From Babylonia areolata (lineage: Eukaryota; Mollusca; Gastropoda; Neogastropoda; Buccinidae), in the NCBI RefSeq assembly GCF_041734735.1, contig NC_134883.1:16806747-16870746 (forward strand): 64,000 bases of DNA. Reading direction: 5' to 3'. Made by a program: the position numbers and the translations under genes. Shown piece by piece: positions 1-13,200 of the stretch (its first letter is position 1; every line of letters starts with the position of its first letter). Under the pieces are notes generated by a model. That model searched no databases, was not told the DNA's origin, and saw nothing but the letters and a program-made list of their open reading frames with translations.

Positions 1-120
1 TATGCCTGTTAACATGTATCTTTGTACTAATATTTTTGTAGTCCTGTTTTAATGCACTGTGTATTTTATGTAGTTTTGGTCTTAGATGTGATGGCATTTT
101 TTTCAATCTGGTTATTTTTA

Positions 121-172
<52 letters not shown>

Positions 173-362
173 ACATGTGTTTGTGAGGGTACAGTGCTCT
201 GGTACGCGTGTGTAGGCATGTTAGTATGTCCGAACAGAATTCTATGTTAGAAAATAAGAAATATCTTAATGCTTATGCAATTTTGTTTTTAGTGCAGTTG
301 ATATTCAATGTCAGCGTGTGTGTGTCTGTGTGTGAGTGTGTGTGTGTCTGTAAGGGTGGGAC

Positions 363-400
<38 letters not shown>

Positions 401-430
401 TTGTGCGCGCGCACGCGCGCGCGCGCGTGC

Positions 431-473
<43 letters not shown>

Positions 474-640
474 CTATGAAACGCATTTTGTTTTAATCTA
501 AGCCTTATTTACTTCATAGCTTTTATAATCTGATTCATCTTTTAAGTGTGCTTTTTCATTCATATGAACACACTGGATGTTTTCCATTGTCAGACAACGG
601 TTGATGTGTTTTTTAAGACATGTTTATAGTCAACTGGATG
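1..640. repeat. TG-rich microsatellites, no gene
   Basis: Long (TG)n at about 123-170 and 308-472, with an (AT)n core near 362-380 and alternating GC/CG near 405-428, a purine-pyrimidine alternation with Z-DNA potential. Lies in a gene A intron downstream of exon 8. Confidence 0.85.
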
Positions 641-1171
641 ATGTAAGGCGCTTTGAGCAGAATTGGTGCTGGATATCGCGCCATAGATAAAATATGTATT
701 ATTATTATTAAGTACCCTATCCACCAGCCATGTACCCCATCCACCCAGCCACTGGCGAGGGCCGCCCGCACCTGTCATGATTCTTCTTGTTCTTCGTTTG
801 TGGGCTGCAGTTCCCACGTTCACTCGTTTGTACACAAGTGGGCTTTTACGTGTATGACCGTTTTTACCCCGCCATGTAGGCAGCCATACCCCATTTTCAC
901 CATAATACTTGTGCATGCTGGGTATGTTATTCTTTCCATAACCCACCGAACGCTGACATGGATTACAGGATCTTCATCGTGCGTATTTGATCTGCTTTCG
1001 TGTATATACGAAGGGGGTTCAGGCACATGCAGGTCTGCACATAAAAATTATGTTGACCTGGGAGATCGGAAAAAAATCTCCACCCTTTACCCACCAGGCG
1101 CCGTTACCGAGATTCGAATCCGGGACCCTCAGATTGAAAGTTCAACGCTTAAACCACTCGGCTATTGCGCC
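640..1171 (-). mobile_element. tRNA-derived SINE (family S1), inserted beside the gene A exon 8 donor
   Basis: Minus strand: a tRNA-like head with A box TAGCCGAGTGG and B box GGATTCGAATC, a body containing CTGCATGTGCCTGAACCCCC, and a tail with an (ATT)n run at about 697-712. The head begins five bases after the exon 8 splice donor. Confidence 0.75.
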
Positions 1172-1177
1172 CGTCAC

Positions 1178-1428
1178 CTATCATGATGAAAGGTGTCTCC
1201 TCGGCGCTGCGGTTGAGGGAGACGGTGAAGGTGCTGTTGATGAAGTTGAAGATATTCTGGGTGGAGGGTACGATGGGCGGGTGGAGGATGGAGGCCACCT
1301 CCCTGAAGGGCGTGCCGGGGATGAGCGGCACATGGGCCAGCCGCTGCACGCTGTCGCCGCACTCCCGGATGAAGAGGAAGCGGTCCATCAGTATGTTGAA
1401 CGGGAATGCCGCGTTGAAGTCCTCCAGC
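1178..1428 (-). CDS. Gene A exon 8: HNOBA (PAS-like) domain
   Basis: 251 nt, exactly the length of gene B exon 8. Acceptor GTGGCCAG, donor GTGAC. It encodes [19 protein letters not shown], then [18 protein letters not shown] and [13 protein letters not shown], matching the HNOBA pattern AFPFHI.FDR....QCG..... The donor is followed after five bases by a SINE. Confidence 0.93.
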
Positions 1429-2121
1429 CTGGCCACACAACAAAGTTCACTTCAGTTTCAGTTTACTCCAGGAGGCGTCACTACGTTCGGACGAATCCTT
1501 ATACGCTACACCACATCTTATAGCTACGCAGATGCCCGACCAGCAGCGCAACCCAACGTGCTTAGTCAAGCCTTGAGGGAAAATGAAATGAAATGAAGTT
1601 AAATAAATACTTAATTAAATAAACGGATGTCACTGAACTGATGAATAAATAAATTCGTATGATAAATAAATATAGAAATAAACATAAAAAAGCGAACAGA
1701 CAGACAGGTAATAAAAGGAAAGAAAATATATCACAGAAAAGAGTATTTAATAATAGTATGAATAACAACAATGATATTATCAATAATGATAAATAAATAG
1801 AACCAGACAACAAAGCCACGCTGTCACTTTACGGTATGTGACCTAACCTGACAAAACAGCCACTCTATTGTCTTTTGACCTAACCAGACAACGCAGTTAC
1901 ACAAATCTTAGAGAAAAGTGAGAGAGAGAAAAAGAAGAGGGAATGAGTGGGACGTCAACAACGATCACGATAATGATGGTGACAAAAAGTGTGTGCATAT
2001 GTGTGTGTGTTTCCTTTTGACTGTTCGGTTGGTTGGCTGGTTGATTTGTTTTCCTTCTTTGATATTGTTTTTGACTCACTTGTGTGAACAATGTGAGTCT
2101 ATGTTTTAACCTGGTGTTCGG

Positions 2122-2158
<37 letters not shown>

Positions 2159-3566
2159 TGTGTGACAGTGGTACACTTTAACATTGCCATTTTCTCTGCA
2201 AATATTTTGTCAATTGACATCAAATTTGGCATAAAAATAGGAAAATTTCAGTTCTTTCCAGTCATCTTGATTAAAACAATATTGCACCTCTGGGATGGGC
2301 ACAAAAAGATTTGAAAAGAAGCCAAATTATATGCAAACTGGATTTACTGTTATATTTATATTTTTTTTATTCTTTAAACTTGGCACTTTGATCTGATATT
2401 CTGACACAGCAACAAGAGCAGTTATTTTTATCATTTTTTGTTCAACAGGAACTTCTTTTGCTAAGCATGGAAGTTATATTTCTGATGCATATCTTTGGTG
2501 CAGATAGTAAAAAAGGGAAATTAATCTGTAATTAATGCTAGGGGGATTAATTTGCTTTAGACTGATCTTTCTCATCTTAAACATTACATTTTGAAATTAT
2601 ACTCAATACATAAAAAAGCTTGTGTGTTTTACTCTCAGTGTACAGGGCTTTCAGTATGTTCATTCACCCAAGTGGTCTTTTCGGAAAATACTAAAATCAA
2701 TACTATGAGTGGACTTTATAGATCTATTGGCTGAACCCTGAAGGTCATGGGCAAAAATCAAATGCGTACACATATTTATACATATTCAAAGCGCGTGCTC
2801 ATACTCCTCGCGAACGTGAAGGACGCCATTTTGTTTCAAGTTGTTGACCTGCCTGTTCAAGCCTATATTAAATCGACAATACACGATAACATGTGATGGA
2901 AAGTTGGAGGAGACCATTAAATATTTATTCAGAGAAAGATTTGTGAACGCCTCATCACTTACTGGATTGTGTCCCAAACTGCCATAAAAATATCAACAAA
3001 ATCAGTCAGAATTCAGTTAAAAAACACACAAAAAACATGAGAGTTAATACCCTTGCTGAAACGTAAAAATTTCCAGTCTTGACTTTTCTCAAAATGAAGT
3101 CCTTTTCACTTCATACGACGTTTAGAAGTACTTGTACTTGGCCATACATGTTATTAGTTTAACAAAATACTCAATTTTCATATCAACTTAAAAACTATAA
3201 AACTAGAATGAACACAAAAGAGAAATTGAATCGACCGTGTCTTACATCACCAGCGGGTGTAACTAAACTTGAACATCTATCTAGATCCCGAGAAAACGGC
3301 TAAATGTTGCAGTGTGATTGGGGTGATAACTGCGGACTTAAAAAGAATTTTTAAGTGCCCTTAAAGATTTTTTGAACGCCCAAGATACACCAGATTAATA
3401 TGATTTAAACAGCATTCTCACTGCGAATACCGCAATCGATTTATCGCCCTTAAAGAAGCATGTTTAAGTATTAAATTTTTGAACGTCAGTTAAGGAGTGA
3501 CGACAGTGTATTGAGTAAGAGAGATTCTTCTCACCCAAACACGCGGGGTTCGAATCTGCCTTCAGG

Positions 3567-3597
<31 letters not shown>

Positions 3598-5372
3598 CCC
3601 GAAGCTTTATAATAACAAATACAGAACGCATTTTAACGATTAGATTTTTAAAGTGTATCACAAGTGAGTCTTGAAGGCCTTGCCTCTCTTGTTAAAATAA
3701 TATTTTCATGTTCTGACTGTCTACTTAGCAGCTATTTTCAGTGCAACGTTGCACGCAAAAAGGTTACTTACACAAACACGCCTGTAATGAAGTAATATTC
3801 TAGATAAATGTGACAGAAAAGGCTGCATCACAACCATGATAAACACTTCATTTAGTCCCGTTTTCACGGTCCCTACGCGAAGATAAAGCATCGTGAAACA
3901 CCTTTTTCTGTCGCATTTATGTAAAAAGTTTAATCATTTCGATGCCATCCTTGAAATCTCTCGGGAAAGATTCAGGTGAAGTCTTTTTTTGTATACGTTC
4001 ACACATTGCTTTAATTTTGTTGTTTGCTATTGATTCCGATGTTGTATTTGAGGGCGAAGCATTGCAATGATCCGTCTCAGGTAAAATATAATAAATAGAT
4101 GTCAGTTTAAGTGTCATCACTGTCGATGTCTTTGCTAATGCCATTATCATTATCATGATAGTCGTTGTCGTCGTCCCCCTCTTTCTCTTTTCCTTTTCTC
4201 TTTCTTGTTTTTTCTCAAAGATTCGTATTGAGAGAAGACAAGAAACCAACCCTGATGACATTGGATTTTTTTTTTTTTTTTTCATCAAAACAAGGGGAAT
4301 TTCCGACGCTTTTTCACACACTGGGAGGAAGCGTGGGGAAGCGTGGGGGCGCCCCTCACACTTTCTCGCAACTGAGTGAAAGCCGTGGGAGAACAACCAC
4401 GCTTTCTAACAAGTGGAGTGATGGCCTAGAGGTAACGCGTCCGCGTAGGAAGCTAGAGAATCTGAGCGCGCTGGTTCGAATCACGGCTCAGCCACCGATA
4501 TTTTCTTCCCCTCCACTAGACCTTGAGTGGTGGTCTGGATGCTAGTCATTCGGATGAGACGATAAACCGAGTTCCCGTGTGCACGTAAAAGAACCCACGG
4601 CAACAAAAGGGTTGTTCCTGGCAAAATTCTGCAAAAAAATCCACTTCGATAGGAAAAACAAATAAAACTGCACGCAGGAAAAAGTACTAAAAAATGGGTG
4701 GCGCCGTAGTGTAGCGACGCGCTCTCCCTGGGGAGAGCAGCCCGAATTTCACATGGAGAAATCTGTTGTAATAAAAAGAATGCATACAAATACAAATAAA
4801 TAATCCCACGTTTTCTCCTAAAGTGAGAGAAAACGTGCCGCCCTCCTGCCCCCCGATTTCTCTCAAAAAGACAGAAAGCGTGGGACAGAGAAAGACAGTG
4901 TACAGACTTGATGACGGAGTGAGTGCCGGGGTCACGGGAGTGTTCATCAAAGCTGGGCACTGTCATCCGCCGACTTCGGAAATGCATCACCGGCTCTGCT
5001 GGTATTGGCGGTGGGTCCACGTTATCACGCGGCTCCACTCGCACCTGTCATCGTCATTACCATCGTTATCATCATCACTCTAAAGTGCCGGTTCTTCACT
5101 CGCATCATCATCGTCATTATCAATCTCCCTGTCCCAGTGCTGCCTCCTGACTTTTCGTCATGATCATTGTTGAGCGTGCAATCGAGTGCGTGTTAGATAA
5201 TGATGACAATTTGTGCAATAACGATGGTAATGTGATAATGGTGACACAAAAGGTGAGTGAGTGCGCGTGTGTGATAACGATGAGAATGTGTGTGACATCA
5301 ACAAAAAGATAACGATGGTGGGGTGCGTGTGGTAACGATGATAGGGCGAATGCAATGACGATGATGAAGATG

Positions 5373-5421
<49 letters not shown>

Positions 5422-5430
5422 AGGGAGAGA

Positions 5431-5462
<32 letters not shown>

Positions 5463-6834
5463 CAGAGACAGAGAGACAGAGATAACGATAATGATGTAAA
5501 CGTATGAAATGACAATGACAGTGTGATATTGTGGCAAAGATGATCGAGTGTCTGACGATGACAAGGTATAATGCTGATTATAATGAAGATAATGGTGAGT
5601 GTGGTGCTAATGATGACGATGCGCATGATGACGATGATAATGATGATGGTAATGACGAAGTGCATGGTGATGGTGAATAACGATGATGATGATGATGATG
5701 ATGCTGACGATGATGATGATGATCATGACGCTGTGAACGGTGAAGACAGTGAAAACAGTGTGTACTTTGAATTCGACGTGGCTCATCTTTTGGTCCCTGC
5801 CTGTGTCCAGTGTTCTCTCCTTCTCCACACTCAGGGTCACCTTCTCATGGAAAAACCGGTCGCTTACGGCCTCCACCACACCTGCACAGTACAGCACGTG
5901 ATAAAACTGAACTGAACATCACAGTACAGCACGTGATAAAACTGAACTACAGCACGTGATAAAACTGAACATCACAGTACAGCACGTGATAAAACTGAAC
6001 ATCACAGTACAGCACGTGATAAAACTGAACATCAAAATACAGCACGTGATAAAATAGCACATCACAGTACAGCACGTGATAAAACTGTGCATCACAGTAA
6101 AGCACGGTAAAGAATAGTACATCACCGTACATCACGGTATAGAGCAGTGCATCACAGTACAGCACACTAAAGAATAGTATTTCACTGTACGGCACAGTAT
6201 AGAGTAGTATTACATAGCACAGAACGGTATAGAGTAGTACACCACAGTATACTGCAGTACATCACAGTACAGCACTGTATAGAGTGATACATCACAGCAG
6301 AGCACGGTATGCAGTAGTACAGCATGATATAGAGCAGTACATCATGGTATAGAGCAGTACCTCACGGTATAGCATGGTACATAGTAGTACATTACAGCAC
6401 AGCACAACACATTATACACCACTAAATGTCAGTGTAGATCAGCACAACACATTACAAAACACTAAATGACTATAATAGCTCAGCACAGCACAACACACCT
6501 CTAAATGACAGTATAATAGCTCAGTACAGCATAGCACATTACTAAATGACAGTATAATAGCTCAACACAGCATAATACATCACTAAATGACTGTACAATA
6601 GCTCAGCACAGCATAACACACCTCTAAATGACAGTATAAAATATAATAGAATATGTCTTTATTACCAAGTGTACCGGGGTCACAAGGAACATTGGGGGGA
6701 GGGGGCGGGGGGGTAGTACAAAACAAGATACGAGCATAAATCGAAAATCATACACAAACACAAATACAGTAGAAATTAGGATACATACAAGTGCATATCA
6801 ATATAAAAACTTGTGCACACTCACACATGTACGC

Positions 6835-6890
<56 letters not shown>

Positions 6891-8598
6891 CTCTCTCTCT
6901 CACACACACACACACACTCACACGTTTGACCAGAAGCTGCATATTACATGTGGATGGGGCTGATGACTAGATCTTCAGGTATATGGTTGTTGATTGCACA
7001 ATTCTATCTATCATACTGGATTTAGCTCAGCACAGCATAACACACCACCAAATGACAGTATCATAGCTCAGCACAGTATAATACACCTCTAAATGACAGT
7101 ATAATAGCTCAGCACTGCACAACACATGACACGCCACTAAAGACAGTATAACAGCTCAGCGCAGCACAACACATGACACACCACTAAATCACAGTATAGG
7201 TCAGCATAGCAGAGCACAATACAGGACACACCACTAATTGACAGTATAGCTCAGCATAGCAGAGCACAATACACGACACACCACTAAATGGCAGTATAGC
7301 TCAGCAGGGTAGAGCACAATACACGAAACACCACTAATTGACAGTATAATAGCTAAGCAGGGCAGAGCACAATACACGACACACCACTAAATGACAGTAT
7401 AGCTCAGCAGGGCAGAGCACAATACACGAAACACCACTAATTGACAGTATAATAGCTAAGCAGGGCAGAACACAATACACGACACACCACTAATTGACAG
7501 TATAGCTCAGCATAGCAGAGCACAATACACGACACACCACTAAATGGCAGTATAGCTCAGCAGGGTAGAGCACAATACACAACACACCACTAAATTACAG
7601 TATAGCTCAGCAGGGCAGAGCACAATACACGACACACCACTAAATGACAGTGTTGCTCAGCACGGCAGAGCACAATACACGACACACCACTAAATGGCAG
7701 TATAGCTCAGCAGGGCAGAGCACAATACACCACACATCACTAAATGACAGTATAATAGCTTAGCAGGGCAGAGCACAATACACGACACACCACTAAATGA
7801 CAGTATAGCTCAGCAGGGCAGAGCACAATACACGACACACCACTAAATGAAAGTATAATAGCTCAGCTGGGCAGAGCACAATACACGACACACCACTAAA
7901 TGACAGTATAATAGCTCAGCAGGGCAGAGCACAATACACGACACACCACTAAATGACAGTATAGCTCAGCAGGGCAGAGCACAATACACGACACACCACT
8001 AAATGACAGTATAGCTCAGCAGGGCAGAACACAATACATGACACACCACTAAATGACAGTACAGCTCAGCAGGGCAGAGCACAATACACGACACACCACT
8101 AAATGACAGTATAGCTCAGCAGGGCAGAGCACAATACACGACACACCACTAAATGACAGTATAGCTCAGCAGGGTAGAGCACAATACACGACACACCACT
8201 AAATGACAGTATAGCTCAGCAGGGCAGAGCACAATACACGACACACCACTAAATGACAGTATAGCTCAGCAGGGCAGAGCACAATACACGACACACCACT
8301 AAATGACAGTATAGCTCAGCAGGGCAGAGCACAATACACGACACACCACTAAATAACAGTATAATAGGTGGCGCTGCGCTCAGTGGCGACACGGTGTTTT
8401 TTTGTTTTGTTTTTATGCGTGCATGTGGGACTGAGCGGGTGAGCACGGGCAAGCAAGCATTTTGTGTGTGTGTGATCGGAAGTGATTTTAAAATATTTTC
8501 TTATTTTACTTGGATTTCATGTATCTTAATATTAATGTTCTAATCTTATTGGCGTGACATATGTTATGCGCATGCATACGTTGTTTGTGTGTGTGTGA

Positions 8599-8640
<42 letters not shown>

Positions 8641-8720
8641 ATTTTACTTATATATACGATTTATTCCCTTGATGTTTTTATTTATGTATTGTTGTACAAT
8701 ACCTTATGGTCTTAACGTGT

Positions 8721-8751
<31 letters not shown>

Positions 8752-9915
8752 GGGTGTGGGTGTGTGTGCGTGCGTGCGCGCATGTCATTTTTAGTAATCT
8801 TATACCCTTTTTTTTGTTGGATGTTTTCATTTGTTAATATTGTTGTGCAATACCCTATTGTCTTAACATGAGTATGTGTGTGGGGGGGTGGGGGGTTAGT
8901 ATATCGTCAGCTATTGGGAATTCTTATTTGACTAGTTTTAATCTCTTCTTATGTTGCGCATGATTTTATGCCAGTGTTTACAATGAGCCTGTGATTGCAC
9001 AACTTAATTTCCATGTGGATTAATAAAGTGTTTTTGATTTGATTGATTGATTTGATTAGCTCAGCTGGGCAGAGCACAATACACGACACACCACTAAATG
9101 ACAGTTTAGCTCAGCAGGGCAGAGCACAATACACGACACACCACTAAATGACAGTTTAGCTCAGCAGGGCAGAGCACAATACACGACACACCACTAAATG
9201 ACAGTATAATAGCTCAGCTGGGCAGAGCACAATACACGACACACCACTAAATGACAGTTTAGCTCAGCAGGGCAGAGCACAATACACGACACACCACTAA
9301 ATGACAGTATTGCTCAGCAGGGCAGAGCACAATACACGACACACCACTAAATAACAGTATAATAGCTCAGCAGGGCAGAGCACAATACACGACACACCAC
9401 TAAATAACAGTATAGCTCTGCAAGGCAGAGCACAACACATGACACACCACTAAATAACAGTATAATTGCTCAACAAGGCAGAGTACACACCACTAAATGA
9501 CAGCATAGCTCTGCAGGGCAGAGCACAACACACGACACACCACAAAATGACACAGCACTGCACAACTGACACTGGGCAAGCCACTTAATGACAATATAAC
9601 ATCTCAGCACAACACAGTGTGGGTGTACCTATCACAAAGGGAGCCAGGCCCTGTCTGACGCTGTTGTAGTGAAGTTGAAGTTGCCCGTCTTGTTCTATAC
9701 ACCTGACACACGCACACACAAGTATACACACACGCGCGCGCGCACATACACGTACACACACATGCACACACAAGCACACGCACACGCGCACACACCGCGG
9801 TGGAGATGTTACCGTCAAGTAGGAGACCAGTGGTCAGTGTCGCTGGTGTGATGCAATTGTGATATGCACCGACACAGAGTCACACACAGTCAGTCTTTCA
9901 CACACACACAGTCAG

Positions 9916-9959
<44 letters not shown>

Positions 9960-10183
9960 CCAGTCACATACACTGAACAGTCACACATACACACTACCAG
10001 TCACATAATTATACTGAAAAGTCGTACACACACTCCCAGTCGCATACACTGAACAGACACACAGACAGAAAGTCACACGCACCGAACGGTCATACACACA
10101 CATCTGAACAGTTTACACACAGACACAGACACAGACACACACATCTGAACAGTAACACATACACACATACACATCTGAACAGT

Positions 10184-10214
<31 letters not shown>

Positions 10215-13200
10215 GAACAGTAACACGCACCGAAAATCACACACACACATACCCCCCCCGCCCCCCCCCCCCCCCCCCCCGCCCCCCCACACACATTGAA
10301 CACTCCTGCCATCATGATGGCAGATGACTGTTTACGCATACCCAGATTCAAGCTCTCGACTGTTGGCCACCGTTCTTTCTCTTTCTCTGGACCTTGCAAT
10401 TGGAATGAGCTTCCTCTTTCGCTTCGTCAAGTCTCCACACTCAACTCTTTCAAGTCTGGCCTTAAAACCCACCTCTTCCCAAAATAGCCTCCCTTCCCTG
10501 CCTCTTCCTTGTCTTCAGTTTCTCCAGTTTTAGAGTTATGCATACGTGGGAATGACTGGTGCAAAAGCGCTTTGATTTGTGTATGCACAAGATTCAGCGC
10601 TTTCTAAATACCATTATTATTATTATCATGTGGCCATCACACAAAGGCATCAGACGGCTGCTTCACACCAGCTGCCTATTCAGCACTAAATGCATCGGCA
10701 GAGAATACAGCGTAGTTCTCATAATAATATTAATGATAATAATAACGAAAATGATAATGATAATAATAATGATAAAGAAACAATTATCAGAGCTGTTGGA
10801 AGATAAGAACTGGTCATGAGTCCTCAACGAAGCCACTGGTTCCCCACCTCCCCTCCCTCCCTTTCACCGCTACCCCCAAACCCAAACCCCGCCTCCAGCC
10901 CATAGTGTGTGGACTGAGAGACAGACCTGAAGGAGGGCGCCACGAGGTCGGTGAAGGTGGAGATCAGCATGGAGTGAAGGGAGTCCACGTTCTCCATGAA
11001 GCTGACCAGGTCCCCACCCAGGGTGGACAGCAATTTGTCATAGCTGTTGTTCATCCAGAAATTGATGAAATGATAGCCCATCGACTTCAGCACCTTGTCC
11101 AAGGGGGTATCTACACACATGGTCATCATCACGTCATCGTTATGACCATCATCATGTCATCGGTACATGCCTGCAACCATCATCATCATCATCGTCGTCA
11201 TCGTCCGCCCAAAGATACATGCCTGCAACCAGCATCATCATCGTTGTCATCGTCTTCCCATAGAAATATGCCTGCAACCATCACCATCATCGTCGTCATC
11301 GTCCACCCACAGATACATGCCTGCAATCATCATCATCATCGTTGCCATCGTCTACCCATAGAAATATGCCTGCAACCATTATCATCATCGTCATCATCGT
11401 CCATCCATAGATGAATGCCTGCAACGTTCATCATAATCGTTATCATTGTCCATCCATGAATAAATGCCTGTAACTATCACCACCATTGTCATCATCGTCC
11501 ATCCACAGATAAATGCATGTAGTCATCATAATCGTCGTCATCATTGTCCATTTATATAGATGAATGCCTGCATTCATCATCATCGTCGTCATCATCGTCC
11601 ATCCATAAACATATACATGCAGTAGTCATCATCGTCATCATCGTCCATTTATATACGCCTGCAATCATTATCATCATCGCTATCGTCTCGCAGACAGCGT
11701 GTTAGTAACAGTGTACACATGCTATCGTGTATATGTCCAGTTACATTTCAGTAATTGTAATAAATTAATCACGTGACTGACTGTCCTCAATACATCGCGA
11801 ATCATTATATGCCACTGCTTTACATCCGTCAATGCTGTACAACGCTGCTGCAGTGATGACACTCTCTGCTTTACATCCGTCAATGCTGTACGACACTGCT
11901 GCAGTGATGACACTCTCTGCTTTACATCCGTCAATGCTGTACGACACTGCTGCAGTGATGACACTCTCTGCTTTACATCCGTCAATGCTGTACAACGCTG
12001 CTGCAGTGATGACACTCTCTGCTTTACATCTGTCAATGCTTTACAACGCTGCTGTAGTGATGACACTCTCTGCTTTACATCTGTCAATGCTTTACAACGC
12101 TGCTGCAGTGATGACACTCTCTGCTTCACATCTGTCAATGCTTTACAACGCTGCTGCAGTGATGACACTCTCTGCTTTACATCTGTCAATGCTTTACAAC
12201 GCTGCTGCAGTGATGACACTCTCTGCTTTACATCTGTCAATGCTGTACGACACTGCTGCAGTGATGACACTCTCTGCTTCACATCTGTCAATGCTTTACA
12301 ACGCTGCTGCAGTGATGACACTCTCTGCTTTACATCTGTCAATGCTTTACAACGCTGCTGCAGTGATGACACTCTCTGCTTTACATCTGTCAATGCTGTA
12401 CGACACTGCTGCAGTGATGACACTCTCTGCTTCACATCTGTCAATGCTGTACGACACTGCTGCAGTGATGACACTCTCTGCTTCACATCTGTCAATGCTG
12501 TACGACACTGCTGCAGTGATGACACTCTCTGCTTCATATCTGTCAATGCTGTACGACACTGCTGCAGTGACGACACTCTCTGCTTCACATATGTCAATGC
12601 TGTACGACACTGCTGCAGTGATGACACTGCCTGGTTCACTTCTGTTAATGCTGAGGACACATCTTGCACCAAGGAGAAAGACACTGACCCATGTCCCATC
12701 AGGGAGAAAGACACTGAGCCATCTTGCATTAAAGAGGAAGGCACATAAACTGACCCATCTTGCATTAAGGAGGAAGACCACACAGACATTGACCCATCTT
12801 ACATTAAGGAGGAGGGGCACATAGACACTGACCCATCTTACATTAATGAGGAAGAGTACACAGACATTGACCAATCTTAAATTAAGAAAGGTGCACGCAG
12901 ACACTGACCCATCTTATATATAAGGAGAAGGGGCACACCCACACTGACCCATCTTACATTAAGGAGGAGGGGCACACAGACACTGACCAATCTTACACTG
13001 AGGAGGAGGGGCACACAGACACTGACCAATCTTACACTGAGGAGGAGGGGCACACAGACACTGACCAATCTTACATTAAGGAGGAGGGCCACACATACAC
13101 TGACCTATCTTACATTGGAGAAGACGGACACACAGACACTGACCCATCTTATATTAAGGAGGATGGGCACACAGACTCTGTCCCAACTTACATTAAGGAG

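Larger units (their letters stand above)
6440..9540. repeat. 50-bp minisatellite filling gene A intron 5
   Basis: Units of AGCTCAGCAGGGCAGAGCAC, AATACACGACACACCACTAA and ATGACAGTAT, about 45 copies, highly uniform at 7.7-8.35 kb. Its right end reaches within about 90 bp of the exon 5 donor. Interrupted by two insertions (6632-6995 and 8366-9057). Confidence 0.9.

Noticed and set aside
208-501. Cys/Val- and His/Thr-repeat frames over TG/CA tracts here and at many other places
   Set aside because: Simple-repeat artefacts.
1091-1172. tRNA gene (tRNA-like A and B boxes)
   Set aside because: Head of a SINE: the cloverleaf is imperfect and a SINE body follows. The same applies at 4411, 23690, 40896, 52250 and 55380.
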